From assembly GCA_022072145.1 (NCBI GenBank), contig JAJVIG010000005.1:248001-312000 (forward strand): 64,000 nucleotides of DNA, given 5' to 3'. A program made the position numbers and the translations under genes. Each line of letters begins with the position of its first letter. Position 1 is the first letter of the stretch. Below are positions 10,535 to 19,974 of this stretch, one piece after another. The DNA is from Pseudomonadales bacterium (GTDB lineage: Bacteria > Pseudomonadota > Gammaproteobacteria > Pseudomonadales > UBA5518). The notes under the pieces are model-generated. The model was not told the origin of the DNA. It did not search any database and saw nothing but the letters and a program-made list of their open reading frames with translations.

Positions 10535-11305
10535 TCAGACGCCGCGGCGCGGATCGAAGCGGTAGAAGCGCGCGAGCAGCGCGAAAGCCTCGGGCAGGGT
10601 TTGCTCCAGATACGCCGGGACCGTGAAGAAGTGCTCGCTCAGCACCGCGAAGAACTCCTCCGGCGAGTGCAGCGCGTAGTCGTCGATCGGCAGGTCGCCG
10701 CAGGCGTCCTCCTCGTCCTGCATCGCTTCCCAGGCCGCGCTCATCACCGCCTGCCATTCGGCGCCGCTGATTCCCGAGCCGCCCAGGTCCGGCACGCCGT
10801 TCATGTCGCCGTCGCCGAGGTCGAGCTTGTGCGCGCACTCGTGGATCACCACGTGGTAGCCGTCCTCGATCTCACGCGAGTCCTCGACGTCGCGCCATGA
10901 CAGCAGCATGGGTCCTGCGTCCCAGCTCTCGCCGGCGACTTCCTCGTGACCGGTGTGCACCACGCCTGCCTCGTCGAATTCCTCGCGTGGCGCGAGGAAC
11001 GCGTCCGGATAGACGATCACCCCGTGGAACCAGCGGTACGCGCCGAGCCCGAGTTCGAGCACCGGCAGCGCGGCGCCGATCGCGATCTCGATCCGTTGGC
11101 GCTGATCGAGCGTGAAGCCCGCCGCCGGTGCCACGGTCTTCGCGGCCAGGAACAGCGTCGCGGTTTCACGCAGGCGCGCGAGTGTGGCTGCATCGAGACC
11201 CGCGACCAGCGGCAGGCGCGCGCACACCGCGTCCCAGTCCGCATCGGCGAGCGCGTGGCGGGCCAGCCGCCGCCGGCGCCAGAACGCGCTGAACCGCCCG
11301 CGCAA
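10535..11305 (-). CDS. mtfA: M90 zinc peptidase, MtfA family
   Basis: Zinc-dependent peptidase related to E. coli MtfA (DgsA anti-repressor), which inactivates the glucose regulator Mlc and cleaves peptides. The HExxH motif is HECAH at residues about 155-159, and the family blocks LPVLELGL, FHGVIVYP and the distal PEEFFAVLSEHFF are present. No ATG fits the conserved N-terminus (FSAFWRRRRLARHAL). The likely start is TTG at 11305 (256 aa, close to the family's about 265), or CTG at 11329, which would overlap the UspA stop codon. It lies immediately after uspA in the same direction. Confidence 0.85.
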   Translation of the reverse strand: MRGRFSAFWRRRRLARHALADADWDAVCARLPLVAGLDAATLARLRETATLFLAAKTVAPAAGFTLDQRQRIEIAIGAALPVLELGLGAYRWFHGVIVYPDAFLAPREEFDEAGVVHTGHEEVAGESWDAGPMLLSWRDVEDSREIEDGYHVVIHECAHKLDLGDGDMNGVPDLGGSGISGAEWQAVMSAAWEAMQDEEDACGDLPIDDYALHSPEEFFAVLSEHFFTVPAYLEQTLPEAFALLARFYRFDPRRGV

Positions 11306-11325
11306 CGCCGCTACCGCCGCCGCCC

Positions 11326-11748
11326 TCAGCGCACCACGGTCACGGCGCAGTGCGCGTGCCTGATCACCTTCTCGCTGACGCTGCCGAGCAGCAGCTCGCG
11401 CACCGGCGACAGCCCGCGGCTGCCCATCACGATCAGGTCGGCGGCCTCGCGCCGCGCGATCGCACAAATCTCGTCGGCGGGCTCGCCGATACTCACCAGT
11501 GTGCGCACGCCGACATTGCCGCCGATACGCTGGCGTGCCTTGTCGAAGCTCGGGCCGGCGATGAGGCGTTCGGATTCGGCGATCTCGGCCGCGCTCAGCG
11601 AGGCGAGCGCCAGCGTCTCGCTGCCGGGGGAGTGGTGTACGTGCAGCAGGACCAGTTCGGCGCCGTTGCGCGCCGCGTAGGCACTTGCCCACGCGGCGGC
11701 ATGCGCGGAGGCGTCGGAGCCGTCGACCGGCACCAGGATCTTTTCCAT
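11326..11748 (-). CDS. universal stress protein UspA family
   Basis: A 140-aa single-domain Usp. It starts with the family's [11 protein letters not shown] and ends with the ATP-binding signature G-x2-G-x9-G-S ([15 protein letters not shown], residues about 109-123) followed by [13 protein letters not shown], so it is probably of the ATP-binding type. Its role would be stress resistance in the cytoplasm. It sits 28 bp after the membrane pyrophosphatase gene and directly before mtfA, and the three may be one transcript read leftward. Confidence 0.93.
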   Translation of the reverse strand: MEKILVPVDGSDASAHAAAWASAYAARNGAELVLLHVHHSPGSETLALASLSAAEIAESERLIAGPSFDKARQRIGGNVGVRTLVSIGEPADEICAIARREAADLIVMGSRGLSPVRELLLGSVSEKVIRHAHCAVTVVR

Positions 11749-11776
11749 CTGTCAGGGCCTCCCGTGGGCGCAGGGT

Positions 11777-13816
11777 TCAGAGCAGCGGGGCGATCACGAG
11801 ACTCACGATCGCCATCACGTTGATCAGGATGTTCATCGACGGGCCGGAGGTGTCCTTGAACGGATCGCCCACGGTGTCGCCGACCACGGTCGCGGCGTGC
11901 ACCGGTGAACGCTTGCCGCCGTAGTGGCCCTTCTCGACGTGCTTCTTGGCATTGTCCCACGCGCCGCCCGCGTTCGACATCGTCAGCGCGAGCAGCACGC
12001 AGCCCAGGAGGCCGCCGCCCAGCGCACCGCCGAGCGCCTCGGCGCCGATGCCGAAGCCCACCAGCGGCGGCGTGATCACGGCGATCAGTCCGGGCAGCAG
12101 CATGCGTCGCAGCGCCGCCGAGGTCGCGATGTCGACGCACTTGGCGGTGTCCGGGTCCGCCGTGCCTTCCATCAGGCCCGGTATCTCGCGGAACTGGCGC
12201 CGGATCTCGACGATCATTTCCATCGCCGCGTCGCCGACTGCGGTCATGGTGATCGAGGCGATCAGGAAGGGAATGATGCCGCCGATGAACATCCCTACCA
12301 GTACCTCGGGGTTGTTGATCGACAGGTTCACGGCGCCGGCGCCGGTTTTCGCCCAGTGCGCATCCACGGTCTCGACGTAGGCGGCGATGATCGCGAGCGC
12401 GGCGAGTGCCGCCGCCCCGATCGCGAAGCCCTTGCCGATCGCGGCAGTGGTGTTGCCCAGCGCGTCCAGTGAATCGGTGATGTCGCGCGTTTCCTTGCCG
12501 AGTCCGGCCATCTCGGCGATGCCACCGGCGTTGTCGGCCACCGGACCGTAGGCGTCGATCGCCATGGTGATGCCGACCGTGGCCAGCATGCCGACCGCCG
12601 CGATCGCCACGCCGTACAGTCCGGCCATCGAGGTAGAGACGAAGATGATGCCGCTTATTGCAAGCATCGGCACCGTGACCGACTGCATGCCGACCGCAAG
12701 ACCCGTGATCAGCACCGTGGCCGGTCCCGTCTGGCCGGATTCGGCGATGCGCAGCACCGGCTTCGACGAGGTGTAATACTCGGTCACGAGTCCGATCAGG
12801 ATGCCGCCCGCGGCACCGCAGATCACCGACCACCAGACCACCGCATCGATACCGAGCGAACCGATCATGAACCACGCGGCCGCGATGAACAGCAGCGGCG
12901 CGGCGATCGTGCCGCTGCGCAGCGCCACCGCCGGCTGGCTGGCCGACATCAGCCGCACGATCGCGATGCCGATCAGCGAGGCGATCAGTCCGGTCGATGC
13001 CAGCGCGAGCGGCAGGAACATCAGCGCCGCTCGTCCGGCCGTATCATCGAGGCCGGGTGCGAGCTGCGCCACCGAGGTCACGGCCATCGTCGAGGCGATC
13101 GCGATCGAGGCGATCATCGATCCGCAGTACGACTCGAAGATGTCCGATCCCATGCCGGCCACGTCGCCGACGTTGTCGCCCACGTTGTCGGCGATCACCC
13201 CGGGGTTGCGCGGATCGTCCTCGGGGATGCCGGCCTCGAGCTTGCCGACCAGGTCCGAGCCGACGTCGGCGCTCTTGGTGTAGATGCCGCCGCCGACGCG
13301 CGAGAACAGCGCCACCGAGGAGGCGCCCATGCCGAACCCGTGGATCGCGTGCGCGGTTTCCGGGTCGCCGCCGAAGAAGAGGTACAGCGTGCCGAGCCCG
13401 AGCAGTCCGAGCGAGGCCACGCACAGCCCCATGATCGATCCGCCGTAGAACGCCACCGACAGCGCGGCGGCCGCTCCCTGCGTGTGCGCCGCGGTGGTGG
13501 TGCGCACGTTGGCGCGCGTGGCGGCGAACATGCCCAGCCAGCCGGCGAGCGCCGAGCAGACCGCGCCGCAGAGGAAGGCGATCGCGGTGTTCGCGCCGAG
13601 GAAGATCCACAGCAGCGCGAACAGCACGGCCGCGAAGATCGCGAGCGTGCGGTACTCGCGGTACAGGAACACCATCGCACCGAGGTGGATCGCGTCGCCG
13701 ATCTTGCGGACCTTGTCTTCGCCGGCGGGGTAGCGGGTGAGCACCAGATAGATCACGAGGGCGCTGGCGAGTCCCAGCGCACCGAGGACGGGCGGAAGCT
13801 GCTGTATCTGCGGCAT
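11777..13816 (-). CDS. hppA: membrane-bound ion-pumping pyrophosphatase, K+-dependent type
   Basis: A 679-aa integral membrane pyrophosphatase that couples PPi hydrolysis to H+ and/or Na+ export. The PPi-site blocks are intact: [34 protein letters not shown] and the late [10 protein letters not shown]. The stretch [10 protein letters not shown] has alanine where K+-independent enzymes carry lysine, the known mark of the K+-dependent class. Whether it pumps Na+ or H+ cannot be decided by eye. The ATG at 13816 follows AAGGGG, so a longer in-frame extension to 13894 is rejected. uspA and mtfA follow downstream. Confidence 0.95.
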   Translation of the reverse strand: MPQIQQLPPVLGALGLASALVIYLVLTRYPAGEDKVRKIGDAIHLGAMVFLYREYRTLAIFAAVLFALLWIFLGANTAIAFLCGAVCSALAGWLGMFAATRANVRTTTAAHTQGAAAALSVAFYGGSIMGLCVASLGLLGLGTLYLFFGGDPETAHAIHGFGMGASSVALFSRVGGGIYTKSADVGSDLVGKLEAGIPEDDPRNPGVIADNVGDNVGDVAGMGSDIFESYCGSMIASIAIASTMAVTSVAQLAPGLDDTAGRAALMFLPLALASTGLIASLIGIAIVRLMSASQPAVALRSGTIAAPLLFIAAAWFMIGSLGIDAVVWWSVICGAAGGILIGLVTEYYTSSKPVLRIAESGQTGPATVLITGLAVGMQSVTVPMLAISGIIFVSTSMAGLYGVAIAAVGMLATVGITMAIDAYGPVADNAGGIAEMAGLGKETRDITDSLDALGNTTAAIGKGFAIGAAALAALAIIAAYVETVDAHWAKTGAGAVNLSINNPEVLVGMFIGGIIPFLIASITMTAVGDAAMEMIVEIRRQFREIPGLMEGTADPDTAKCVDIATSAALRRMLLPGLIAVITPPLVGFGIGAEALGGALGGGLLGCVLLALTMSNAGGAWDNAKKHVEKGHYGGKRSPVHAATVVGDTVGDPFKDTSGPSMNILINVMAIVSLVIAPLL

Positions 13817-14025
13817 GTCGACCCCTTGCTGTGTTGCGGGATGAACCGGAGCCGCCGCGTGTTGTGGTTCTGCGCGGTCGGCGCTGTGGATCATCCGTGC
13901 CGATCGGCCCCTGGCGGGCGATGACTCACGGCAGCGGAACTACAGAGCCGTCCTGATGGTAGTCGACATTCGCCGAAACGCTCAAGCCCGTTGACCAACG
14001 GCCGCTGGCAGCGGCAGGTCGAGGT

Positions 14026-14910
14026 TCAGACGAGGTATACCGGATCGCCGACCTGCAGCACTGCCTCGCCCTCCACGGTGGCGTAGATCCCGAGGTGGCG
14101 TGCCAGCAACTCGACGATCGCACGTGTCATCGGCGGTTCGGCCGCCAGGCCCAGTTGCGGCTGCGCGCGCGAGGGAATGGCGCAGCGGATCGTGCGCCCG
14201 CGCGGCCTGACGGTCAGCGCACCGATGCGCAGTTCCCGCCCGACCAGCGCGAACTCCGGCACCGGCTGCGCGGGATCCACGAACTCCAGCACGAGGTTGG
14301 GCCGAAAGCGCTCGACGCGCGCATCGACGCCGCGGCTTGCGCCGAGGTGTGCCAGTGCCTGCGTGCTCAGCAGGTGCAGCGGGAAGATGTCGAAGAAGGT
14401 CCCCGGCGGCGTCATGTATTCGGCCATCACCAGCAGCATGTCCCCGGGGGTCTGCGAGAAGTCGAGCTCGCCCTCGTCGGGCAGGCGGTTCAGGTCGCGT
14501 TCGACCTCCGCGAGCTCGAGCTGGCGCCGATGGCGGTAGAACTCGCGCTCGCTGGCCGCGCGCAGCGGCTCTAGCGTGCATTGCCGTCCGAGCGCGGCAC
14601 CGAGCCCGGCGTCGCTCTCCGGCGTGCGTGACGCCAGTTCCGTGCCGTCGGGACAGCGCACCAGCACCTCCGGCACTGCGCTGCCGGTCACGCCCGGGGC
14701 GCACTCCCCGCCGCCGGCGAAACGCGCCGTGAACTCCAGCAGCCGCGGCCACTGGCGGGCGCTCCTGATCTCGCCCGCGGCATCGCACACCGCCCACACG
14801 CGGTCGCCGGCCAGGCCGCCTGGGCCCACGCGACAGCGTGGCAGGGCTTCGCCGCCCATGCTCTTGACGGGGTAGCGGCGGATCCCGACGACGTGGGCGA
14901 TCGCTTGCAT
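14026..14910 (-). CDS. MOSC domain-containing protein (YcbX-like)
   Basis: A 294-aa protein with the MOSC N-terminal beta-barrel (VVGIRRYPVKSMGGEAL, residues 7-23; GLAGDRVWAVCD, 33-44) followed by the MOSC domain, which binds sulfur-carrying molybdenum cofactor. A cysteine near residue 222 (TIRCAIPSR) is in the place of the family's catalytic Cys. YcbX-like proteins reduce N-hydroxylated bases. The window encodes a molybdopterin enzyme elsewhere, but there is no evidence for a direct link. The gene is monocistronic. Confidence 0.85.
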   Translation of the reverse strand: MQAIAHVVGIRRYPVKSMGGEALPRCRVGPGGLAGDRVWAVCDAAGEIRSARQWPRLLEFTARFAGGGECAPGVTGSAVPEVLVRCPDGTELASRTPESDAGLGAALGRQCTLEPLRAASEREFYRHRRQLELAEVERDLNRLPDEGELDFSQTPGDMLLVMAEYMTPPGTFFDIFPLHLLSTQALAHLGASRGVDARVERFRPNLVLEFVDPAQPVPEFALVGRELRIGALTVRPRGRTIRCAIPSRAQPQLGLAAEPPMTRAIVELLARHLGIYATVEGEAVLQVGDPVYLV

Positions 14911-15031
14911 GGGATTCCCTGGGTTCGGCTCGATTCGACAGCGGCAACATTATAGACGTTCGCCGGCCGCGGGCGTGTCGTACGTGGCGGGTTGGGTTAC
15001 GATGCAAGGTGCGGATCCGGAGCGCACCTCG

Positions 15032-16627
15032 ATGAGCGATTCGGGTGAGGCGGTTACAGGCACCGGTTTCCGGCCCTTTTTCTGGGTCGACGGGCAGCTG
15101 CGGGTGCGCGAATGGCCGGAGGTCACGGCGCGCGCGCTCGCGATCCCCGCCGCCGAGGCGATCGGGCGGCACTGCAGCGAGGTGCTGCGCGGCTGCTTCA
15201 CCGGACGCGAACCGCCGTGCGCGGCGTGCCGCAACGACGTTCCACGCAGATCCGCAACATCGTCCGCCAGACCCGACCGGGCCGCCGGCTGCGCGCGGCT
15301 GCCGGTGGCACAAGGCGACGAGCTGGCGCTGATGTGGGCGCCGTTGTCACGGCTGGTATCCGGCGATGCCGGGCACGCGAACACCGAACGGCTGCTGGTG
15401 CGCGGTGCGCTGGCGGCGCACCTGGGTTCGATCGAGGAAACCCTGGAGTGGCTGCGTCGCGCCTGCGCGGCGGACGACTGCGAATTGTTCCTGCTCGACG
15501 CCAGCGGTCGCGAGGTGTTCCTGGTCGATTGCGAAGGACTCGACCGCGACGCATTCATGCAGATCACACGCATGCCGCTGGGTACGGGCTATCCCGGCCT
15601 GGTCACGCAGGCGCAGCGTCCGTTGTTCACCAACCATCTGCAGCAGGACGGACTGCTGCAGCGCGCGGATGTGCAGCGCTGCGGCATCCGCTCGCTGATC
15701 GGCGTGCCGCTGGCCAGCGGCGGACGGGCGCTCGGCTATCTGGGGCTGGGCTGGCGCGACGAGCGGGTGCCGATGGACTGGGCACTGCGCTTGCTGCAGG
15801 ACCTGAAGGCGCTGATCCCGCTGGCGATTCCGCGGCCGAGTGCAGGCTCGCCCGCGCTCGACGCGCCGCAGCAGGGACTCGCGGTCCGCTGCCTCGGCGC
15901 CTGGCAGGTGCGCATCGACGGTATGGCGGTGCCGTACTCGGCGTTCGGGCGGCGCAAGGCGGTGGAACTGCTGCAGCACCTGGTGCTGGCGCGTGGACGC
16001 CCGCTCGCGCGCGAAAGGCTGGTGGATCTGTTGTGGCCGGACGCCGGGCCCGACGCCGGCAACGGCCGGCTGCACGTGGTGGTCAACGCGCTGCGCACGG
16101 CGCTCGCCGCCGGCGGCCCGGCCGGGGCGGCGGGCTACGTAGTGTGGCGTGGTGACGGTTATGCGCTGGACCTTGCGCGCGCGCACGCCGTGGACCTTTA
16201 CGAGTTCCTCGATCGGGTCGCCGCGGCGCGGCGCGCGCTGCGCGCCGGCAACGAGGTGCAGGCGCTGGCGTGGCAGGAGTCGGCGCAGGAGTGTTACGGC
16301 GGTACGCTGTTCGCCGACCAGGTGCTGGGCGACGAACTCGAGGGCGAGCGCGCGCGTCTCGCGCGGTCCTTCATCGAACTGAGCTACGAAATCGTCGGCA
16401 CCCGGCTGCGCTGGGGGCAACTGGACGGCGCGTTGCGTGCTGCCCGGCACGCGCTCGACATCGAGCCGCTGGCGCCGGATCTGCACGAGCTGCTGATTTC
16501 GCTGCTGCAGGCCGGTGGTCGCACGGCCGAGGCGCGGCGCGCGACGAAGGCCTGCCGCGCGCTGCTGGGGTACGCACCGGAAGTGGAATCCTCGCGCATC
16601 GGGCGGGTGCTGCGACCGCTGCGCTGA
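15032..16627 (+). CDS. transcriptional regulator with GAF and BTAD domains
   Basis: About 531 aa. The N-terminal 100 residues look PAS-like and hold a cysteine cluster (CFTGREPPCAACR) that could be redox- or metal-responsive. Residues about 130-265 form a GAF-like sensor (IRSLIGVPLASGGRALGYLGLG). The C-terminal half is an OmpR/SARP-type winged helix (GRRKAVELLQHLVLARGRPL) plus a bacterial transcriptional activator domain with TPR-like helices. The start at 15032 has GGAG 12 nt upstream; ATG 15002 is possible. No target is evident, but the neighbour on the other strand is the heme-copper cluster. Confidence 0.8.
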   Translation: MSDSGEAVTGTGFRPFFWVDGQLRVREWPEVTARALAIPAAEAIGRHCSEVLRGCFTGREPPCAACRNDVPRRSATSSARPDRAAGCARLPVAQGDELALMWAPLSRLVSGDAGHANTERLLVRGALAAHLGSIEETLEWLRRACAADDCELFLLDASGREVFLVDCEGLDRDAFMQITRMPLGTGYPGLVTQAQRPLFTNHLQQDGLLQRADVQRCGIRSLIGVPLASGGRALGYLGLGWRDERVPMDWALRLLQDLKALIPLAIPRPSAGSPALDAPQQGLAVRCLGAWQVRIDGMAVPYSAFGRRKAVELLQHLVLARGRPLARERLVDLLWPDAGPDAGNGRLHVVVNALRTALAAGGPAGAAGYVVWRGDGYALDLARAHAVDLYEFLDRVAAARRALRAGNEVQALAWQESAQECYGGTLFADQVLGDELEGERARLARSFIELSYEIVGTRLRWGQLDGALRAARHALDIEPLAPDLHELLISLLQAGGRTAEARRATKACRALLGYAPEVESSRIGRVLRPLR

Positions 16628-16637
16628 GCGTGGCGGC

Positions 16638-17393
16638 TCAGCGTGGTGGTCCGCTGCGCACGAACAGCAATGCCAGCGCGCCGAGCGAGCCGAGCGCGGG
16701 TGCCGCGAGCAGCAGCAGTCCCCAGTCCGGCAGGATCAGCCCGGTGCGCGCATCGAAGCGGAAGCAGCCGAGCGCCATGCGTCCGGGCCGTGGCAGCACC
16801 GGAATGAACTCCCCGCGCAGTTCGCGCACCAGCGCGTGCAGACGGCGCAGGTCGCTGCGCCCGGCGGCCATCGTCATGCGGTCGATCAATTGCCCCTGGC
16901 GCACCGCGGCTAGCAGTGCGGCGTGATCGAACTGACCCGGTTGCGCGGCTGGGCGCGCCTCGAATCCCAGCGCGCCGGTGATGAGGCGAAGCTGCGCGGG
17001 CGTGGTGGTCGCGAACGACCAGCCGGCGGTGTCTGCCAGGCCCAGAGCGGCGGCCTGCGAGCGCAGATCCTGGAGCGTGTCGGCCTCGTCGAAGCTCAGC
17101 GCCAGTATGTGGTAGTCGCTGCCAGCGCCGCCGACGCGGGCGGTCGCATCGTGCAGCAGCGAGAGAAACGGTGTGCAGACCCCGGTGCAGCGGCGATAGA
17201 AGAACGTCAGCAACAGCGGCTGCTGCCCGGCCAGTTCGCTCAGCAACGCATTGCTGCCGTCCCCGAGCTCGAGGCGGATGTCCGGCAGGGCCTGCCCGCC
17301 ACCGATGCCGAAGCCGGTATCCGCGTGTCCCGGGGCGTCCGGCGCGAGTGTCAGCAGCAGCGTGAGCAGCAGGCCCGGCCAGGCGGTGCGCAT
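16638..17393 (-). CDS. SCO1/SenC family copper chaperone
   Basis: A 251-aa thioredoxin-fold protein that delivers copper to CuA/CuB sites. The copper ligands are Cys69 and Cys73 (CTGVC) and His157 (QFDHAALL). An N-terminal signal sequence (WPGLLLTLLLTLAPDAPGHA) leads to the periplasm, and a second hydrophobic segment at about 222-246 gives an unusual C-terminal membrane anchor. It is the last gene of the CuA subunit-heme/copper subunit-SCO cluster and starts 10 bp after subunit I. That order matches the norSY-senC clusters described in nitrifiers. Confidence 0.9.
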   Translation of the reverse strand: MRTAWPGLLLTLLLTLAPDAPGHADTGFGIGGGQALPDIRLELGDGSNALLSELAGQQPLLLTFFYRRCTGVCTPFLSLLHDATARVGGAGSDYHILALSFDEADTLQDLRSQAAALGLADTAGWSFATTTPAQLRLITGALGFEARPAAQPGQFDHAALLAAVRQGQLIDRMTMAAGRSDLRRLHALVRELRGEFIPVLPRPGRMALGCFRFDARTGLILPDWGLLLLAAPALGSLGALALLFVRSGPPR

Positions 17394-17403
17394 CGGCGTG
17401 CGC

Positions 17404-18825
17404 TCAGTCGGTGCGCGTGGCGGTGCGCCACTGCCGCACGGTATCCAGCGCGTAGTAGAGGAATCCGGCCAGGAACAGCGTCGCGAACGCCGCCGCGATG
17501 CCCGCGGTGGTCGCACCGTGGGCCAGTTCGGCCGGGTAGGCGGCGAAGCGGCGCGGGATCGACCATGCACCCGCGAGGTAGAACATCGCGAAGAAGCCGT
17601 AGGCGCCGCCGACGAGCAGCAGGGCGATCGTGCGGTCGCGCCGCGGCGAGGCGTCGGCGGTGGCGGCAGGACGCGCCAGGTGCGCGAAGTAGCCGGCGAT
17701 CAGGAACACGAGCCCGGCCAGCATGTAGGTGTGGAAGTGCGCCGGCACCCACAGCGTGTTGTGCAGGCGCGTGTTCGCGCTGATCGTCGAGTCGATCACG
17801 GCGCCGATGCCGCCGATCGCCCAGCCCGCCAGCCCGGCGAACAGCAGTATCGAGGCGAGATTCCAGCGCATCGTCGCGCGGTAGACCAGCAGCAGGGCGC
17901 CGAAAATGGTCACGATCGCCGCCGGGAGAGCGCTGGCGTAGGAGGCGACCTGCCCCAGGTACTGCAGTCCGCCGGGCTGGGCGAAATCCATGTACAGGTG
18001 GTGCAGGTACGCGAGCAGCACGATGGCGAGCACCGTGTTCCACGAGACCACGACCACCGGGTTGGTTTTCCACGGGCGTCCCGCGTAGTCCGGCAGGATC
18101 TCGTAGGCCAGCGCGACGCCCAGGTACATCGACAGGTTCACCAGCGTGTGGCCGAAGAAGAAGGTCAGGTTCTTCATCAGCAGCGCGTCGCTGGAGGTGC
18201 CCGTCAGCAACTCCAGCGCGAACAGCACGATCACGATCACGGCCGAGACCAGCGCGGCGATGCCGGCGATCAGGCTCACCGTGACGATCAGTAGCGAGGG
18301 CGGCAGCACCGGTTCGGTCTGTCCGCGCAGATAATGCCACCCGAGCGCCTGCGCCAGCGTGAAGCGGGCGGCGATCGCCCGCAGCAGGTCGAGCGACCAC
18401 ACCAGCCAGGTCGCGCCCAGCACGGTCAGCGAGGCGAGGAACAGCACCGCGGACCACAACGGCCACTCACCGTGCAGCGGCAGCGGGTAGAGGAAGTACC
18501 AGCCCGCCGCGAAGCGCCCGAGCAGCACGCAGGCGAGCAGCATCAGCACCCCGATCACGGTTCCCGCCAGTGCGATGCGTCCGATCAGCGGCGACGGTGC
18601 GACGTGGCGCGCGAGCACGCTGGCCGCGCAGCCCATCGCCGCCACGTACCACACGCCGACCATGCCCACGCCGTGCAGCGTCATCAAGGGATAGAACCAG
18701 CCGGCCATCGCCTCGAGACCACCGGCCTGCACCGTCCGCATGGTGATGCCGAGCAGGGCGAGCACCGGGAACAGGATGAAGGTGACTGCCATCCACAGTG
18801 CGGTCTGGGTGTCGATCGTGCGCAT
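17404..18825 (-). CDS. heme-copper oxidase superfamily subunit I, probable sNOR-type NO reductase
   Basis: A 473-aa, about 12-helix membrane protein. All six metal-ligand histidines are visible: His51 (TLHGVGM), His226 (FFFGHTLVN), His275-His276 (YLHHLYMD), and His363 and His365 (WVPAHFHTYM). In oxygen reductases of the A and B types the helix VI histidine is followed four residues later by the cross-linked active-site tyrosine; here that position is Asn230. Loss of this tyrosine is a known mark of NO-reducing branches of the superfamily. With the upstream cytochrome c-CuA subunit, the downstream SCO gene and neighbouring nsrR/norB, an NO reductase (NorS-like) is more likely than an oxygen reductase. 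Confidence 0.8.
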   Translation of the reverse strand: MRTIDTQTALWMAVTFILFPVLALLGITMRTVQAGGLEAMAGWFYPLMTLHGVGMVGVWYVAAMGCAASVLARHVAPSPLIGRIALAGTVIGVLMLLACVLLGRFAAGWYFLYPLPLHGEWPLWSAVLFLASLTVLGATWLVWSLDLLRAIAARFTLAQALGWHYLRGQTEPVLPPSLLIVTVSLIAGIAALVSAVIVIVLFALELLTGTSSDALLMKNLTFFFGHTLVNLSMYLGVALAYEILPDYAGRPWKTNPVVVVSWNTVLAIVLLAYLHHLYMDFAQPGGLQYLGQVASYASALPAAIVTIFGALLLVYRATMRWNLASILLFAGLAGWAIGGIGAVIDSTISANTRLHNTLWVPAHFHTYMLAGLVFLIAGYFAHLARPAATADASPRRDRTIALLLVGGAYGFFAMFYLAGAWSIPRRFAAYPAELAHGATTAGIAAAFATLFLAGFLYYALDTVRQWRTATRTD

Positions 18826-18844
18826 TGGCGTCTCCTCGTGAAAG

Positions 18845-19810
18845 TCATTCGACCGTGATGCCGGCGCGCATCAGGTGGTGCCCGGCGGCGCAGTACTCGA
18901 GGCACAGCACCGGGTAATGGCCGGGCTCCCGGAAGTGCACCCGCACGCGGTTCACGTAGCCGGGCATCGCCTGCGTCTGGGCCAGCAATTGGCGGTCGAC
19001 GCCGTAGACCCCGAAGCCGTGGTTGACGTCCAGTGCCGTGACGCGGAACTCGACCAGCGTGTCGGCCGCGACGGTGATGCGGTCACTGGTGGCCACGTTG
19101 AGCAGGTCCCCGGTGCTGTCGACCGCCACGTCCGAGAACAGGAACTCGAACTGGCGTGCCGTCACGTGGATCACGCGATCCGGGGTCGTGGCGGCCTGCA
19201 CGTACGGGGTGCGCGGCAGGGTGAGCGCGAGCACGGTGATCGCGCACACCAGCCCCGCCATGAACAGCACACGGCGCAGCGCATAGGCCCGGTGCGTGTC
19301 CACCGTGGCCGGATCGCGCGTGCTGCGCGCGACCCAGACGAACACGGTGACGATCAGCAGCGTCGCGGCGATGAATCCGTACAGGATCGCCGACTGGGGA
19401 CTGCGCAGGGCGGGTGCCGGCATCGGCGCCGTCGCCACGCCGACCGCAACGCTCGCGGGATGCTGCCTGCTGACCTCATCGATGTGCGCGAGCAGCGCCG
19501 AGGCCTGCGTGTCGTCCAGCGCGAGGTTCGGCATCACGATGCGGTTGTATCTTTCGTACAGCCGGACGGCCACCGGATCGCCGGCCGCGATCATCGCCTG
19601 CGGATCCGTCACGAAGCGCATCAGCCAGGCGCGCTCGCGGCGCGCGCCGACGTCGTGCAGGTCGGGACCGATCCGGTCGCCTTCGCCGATGGTGTGGCAT
19701 GCGGCGCATTTCTGCTGGAACAGCACCTGCCCGGATGCTGTGTCGGCGGTCGCCGCACCGTGCGTGACGGCGGCGAGCAGCAGGGCGATCCGGGCTGCAG
19801 CATTGCGCAT
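18845..19810 (-). CDS. cytochrome c / CuA subunit II fusion of the sNOR-like complex
   Basis: A 321-aa periplasm-facing electron-entry subunit. After a signal peptide (1-22) comes a class I cytochrome c with CAACH at 35-39 and a probable axial Met93 (MPNLALDD). Then two transmembrane helices follow (about 139-162 and 180-198) and a cupredoxin domain with a complete CuA site: His264, Cys303, Glu305, Cys307, His311 and Met314. Placing the cytochrome before the CuA domain reverses the caa3 order. The ATG at 19810 follows GGGAG; an in-frame upstream ATG at 19834 is rejected. It is the first gene of a leftward operon, divergent from nsrR. Confidence 0.88.
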   Translation of the reverse strand: MRNAAARIALLLAAVTHGAATADTASGQVLFQQKCAACHTIGEGDRIGPDLHDVGARRERAWLMRFVTDPQAMIAAGDPVAVRLYERYNRIVMPNLALDDTQASALLAHIDEVSRQHPASVAVGVATAPMPAPALRSPQSAILYGFIAATLLIVTVFVWVARSTRDPATVDTHRAYALRRVLFMAGLVCAITVLALTLPRTPYVQAATTPDRVIHVTARQFEFLFSDVAVDSTGDLLNVATSDRITVAADTLVEFRVTALDVNHGFGVYGVDRQLLAQTQAMPGYVNRVRVHFREPGHYPVLCLEYCAAGHHLMRAGITVE

Positions 19811-19856
19811 GGACGTTCTCCCGCGGCAGGTCATTGCACACGGTGAATAGCGCCGG

Positions 19857-19876
19857 GCGCTTACAAAGCGCTTACA
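19857..19876. promoter_or_regulatory. direct repeat in the divergent sNOR-nsrR promoter region
   Basis: GCGCTTACA occurs twice with an 11-bp period (19857-19865 and 19868-19876), so both copies face the same side of the helix. It lies about 50 bp from the start of the cytochrome c/CuA gene and about 100 bp from nsrR. A regulator site is likely, but it does not look like the NsrR boxes found before norB. Confidence 0.35.
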
Positions 19877-19974
19877 GGGTCCGCGCCAGCCTTACGCACC
19901 GGCGCTCACTGCGGTACAGTTGCCACCGCCGCCGGTGCTCCGCCGGCGCCGGAGGATGCATCGACGGACCCGCC

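Noticed and set aside
15003-16627. Reading the GAF-BTAD regulator as an adenylate cyclase or LuxR-type protein
   Set aside because: The C-terminus has an OmpR/SARP winged helix with BTAD helices; no cyclase or LuxR helix-turn-helix residues are present.
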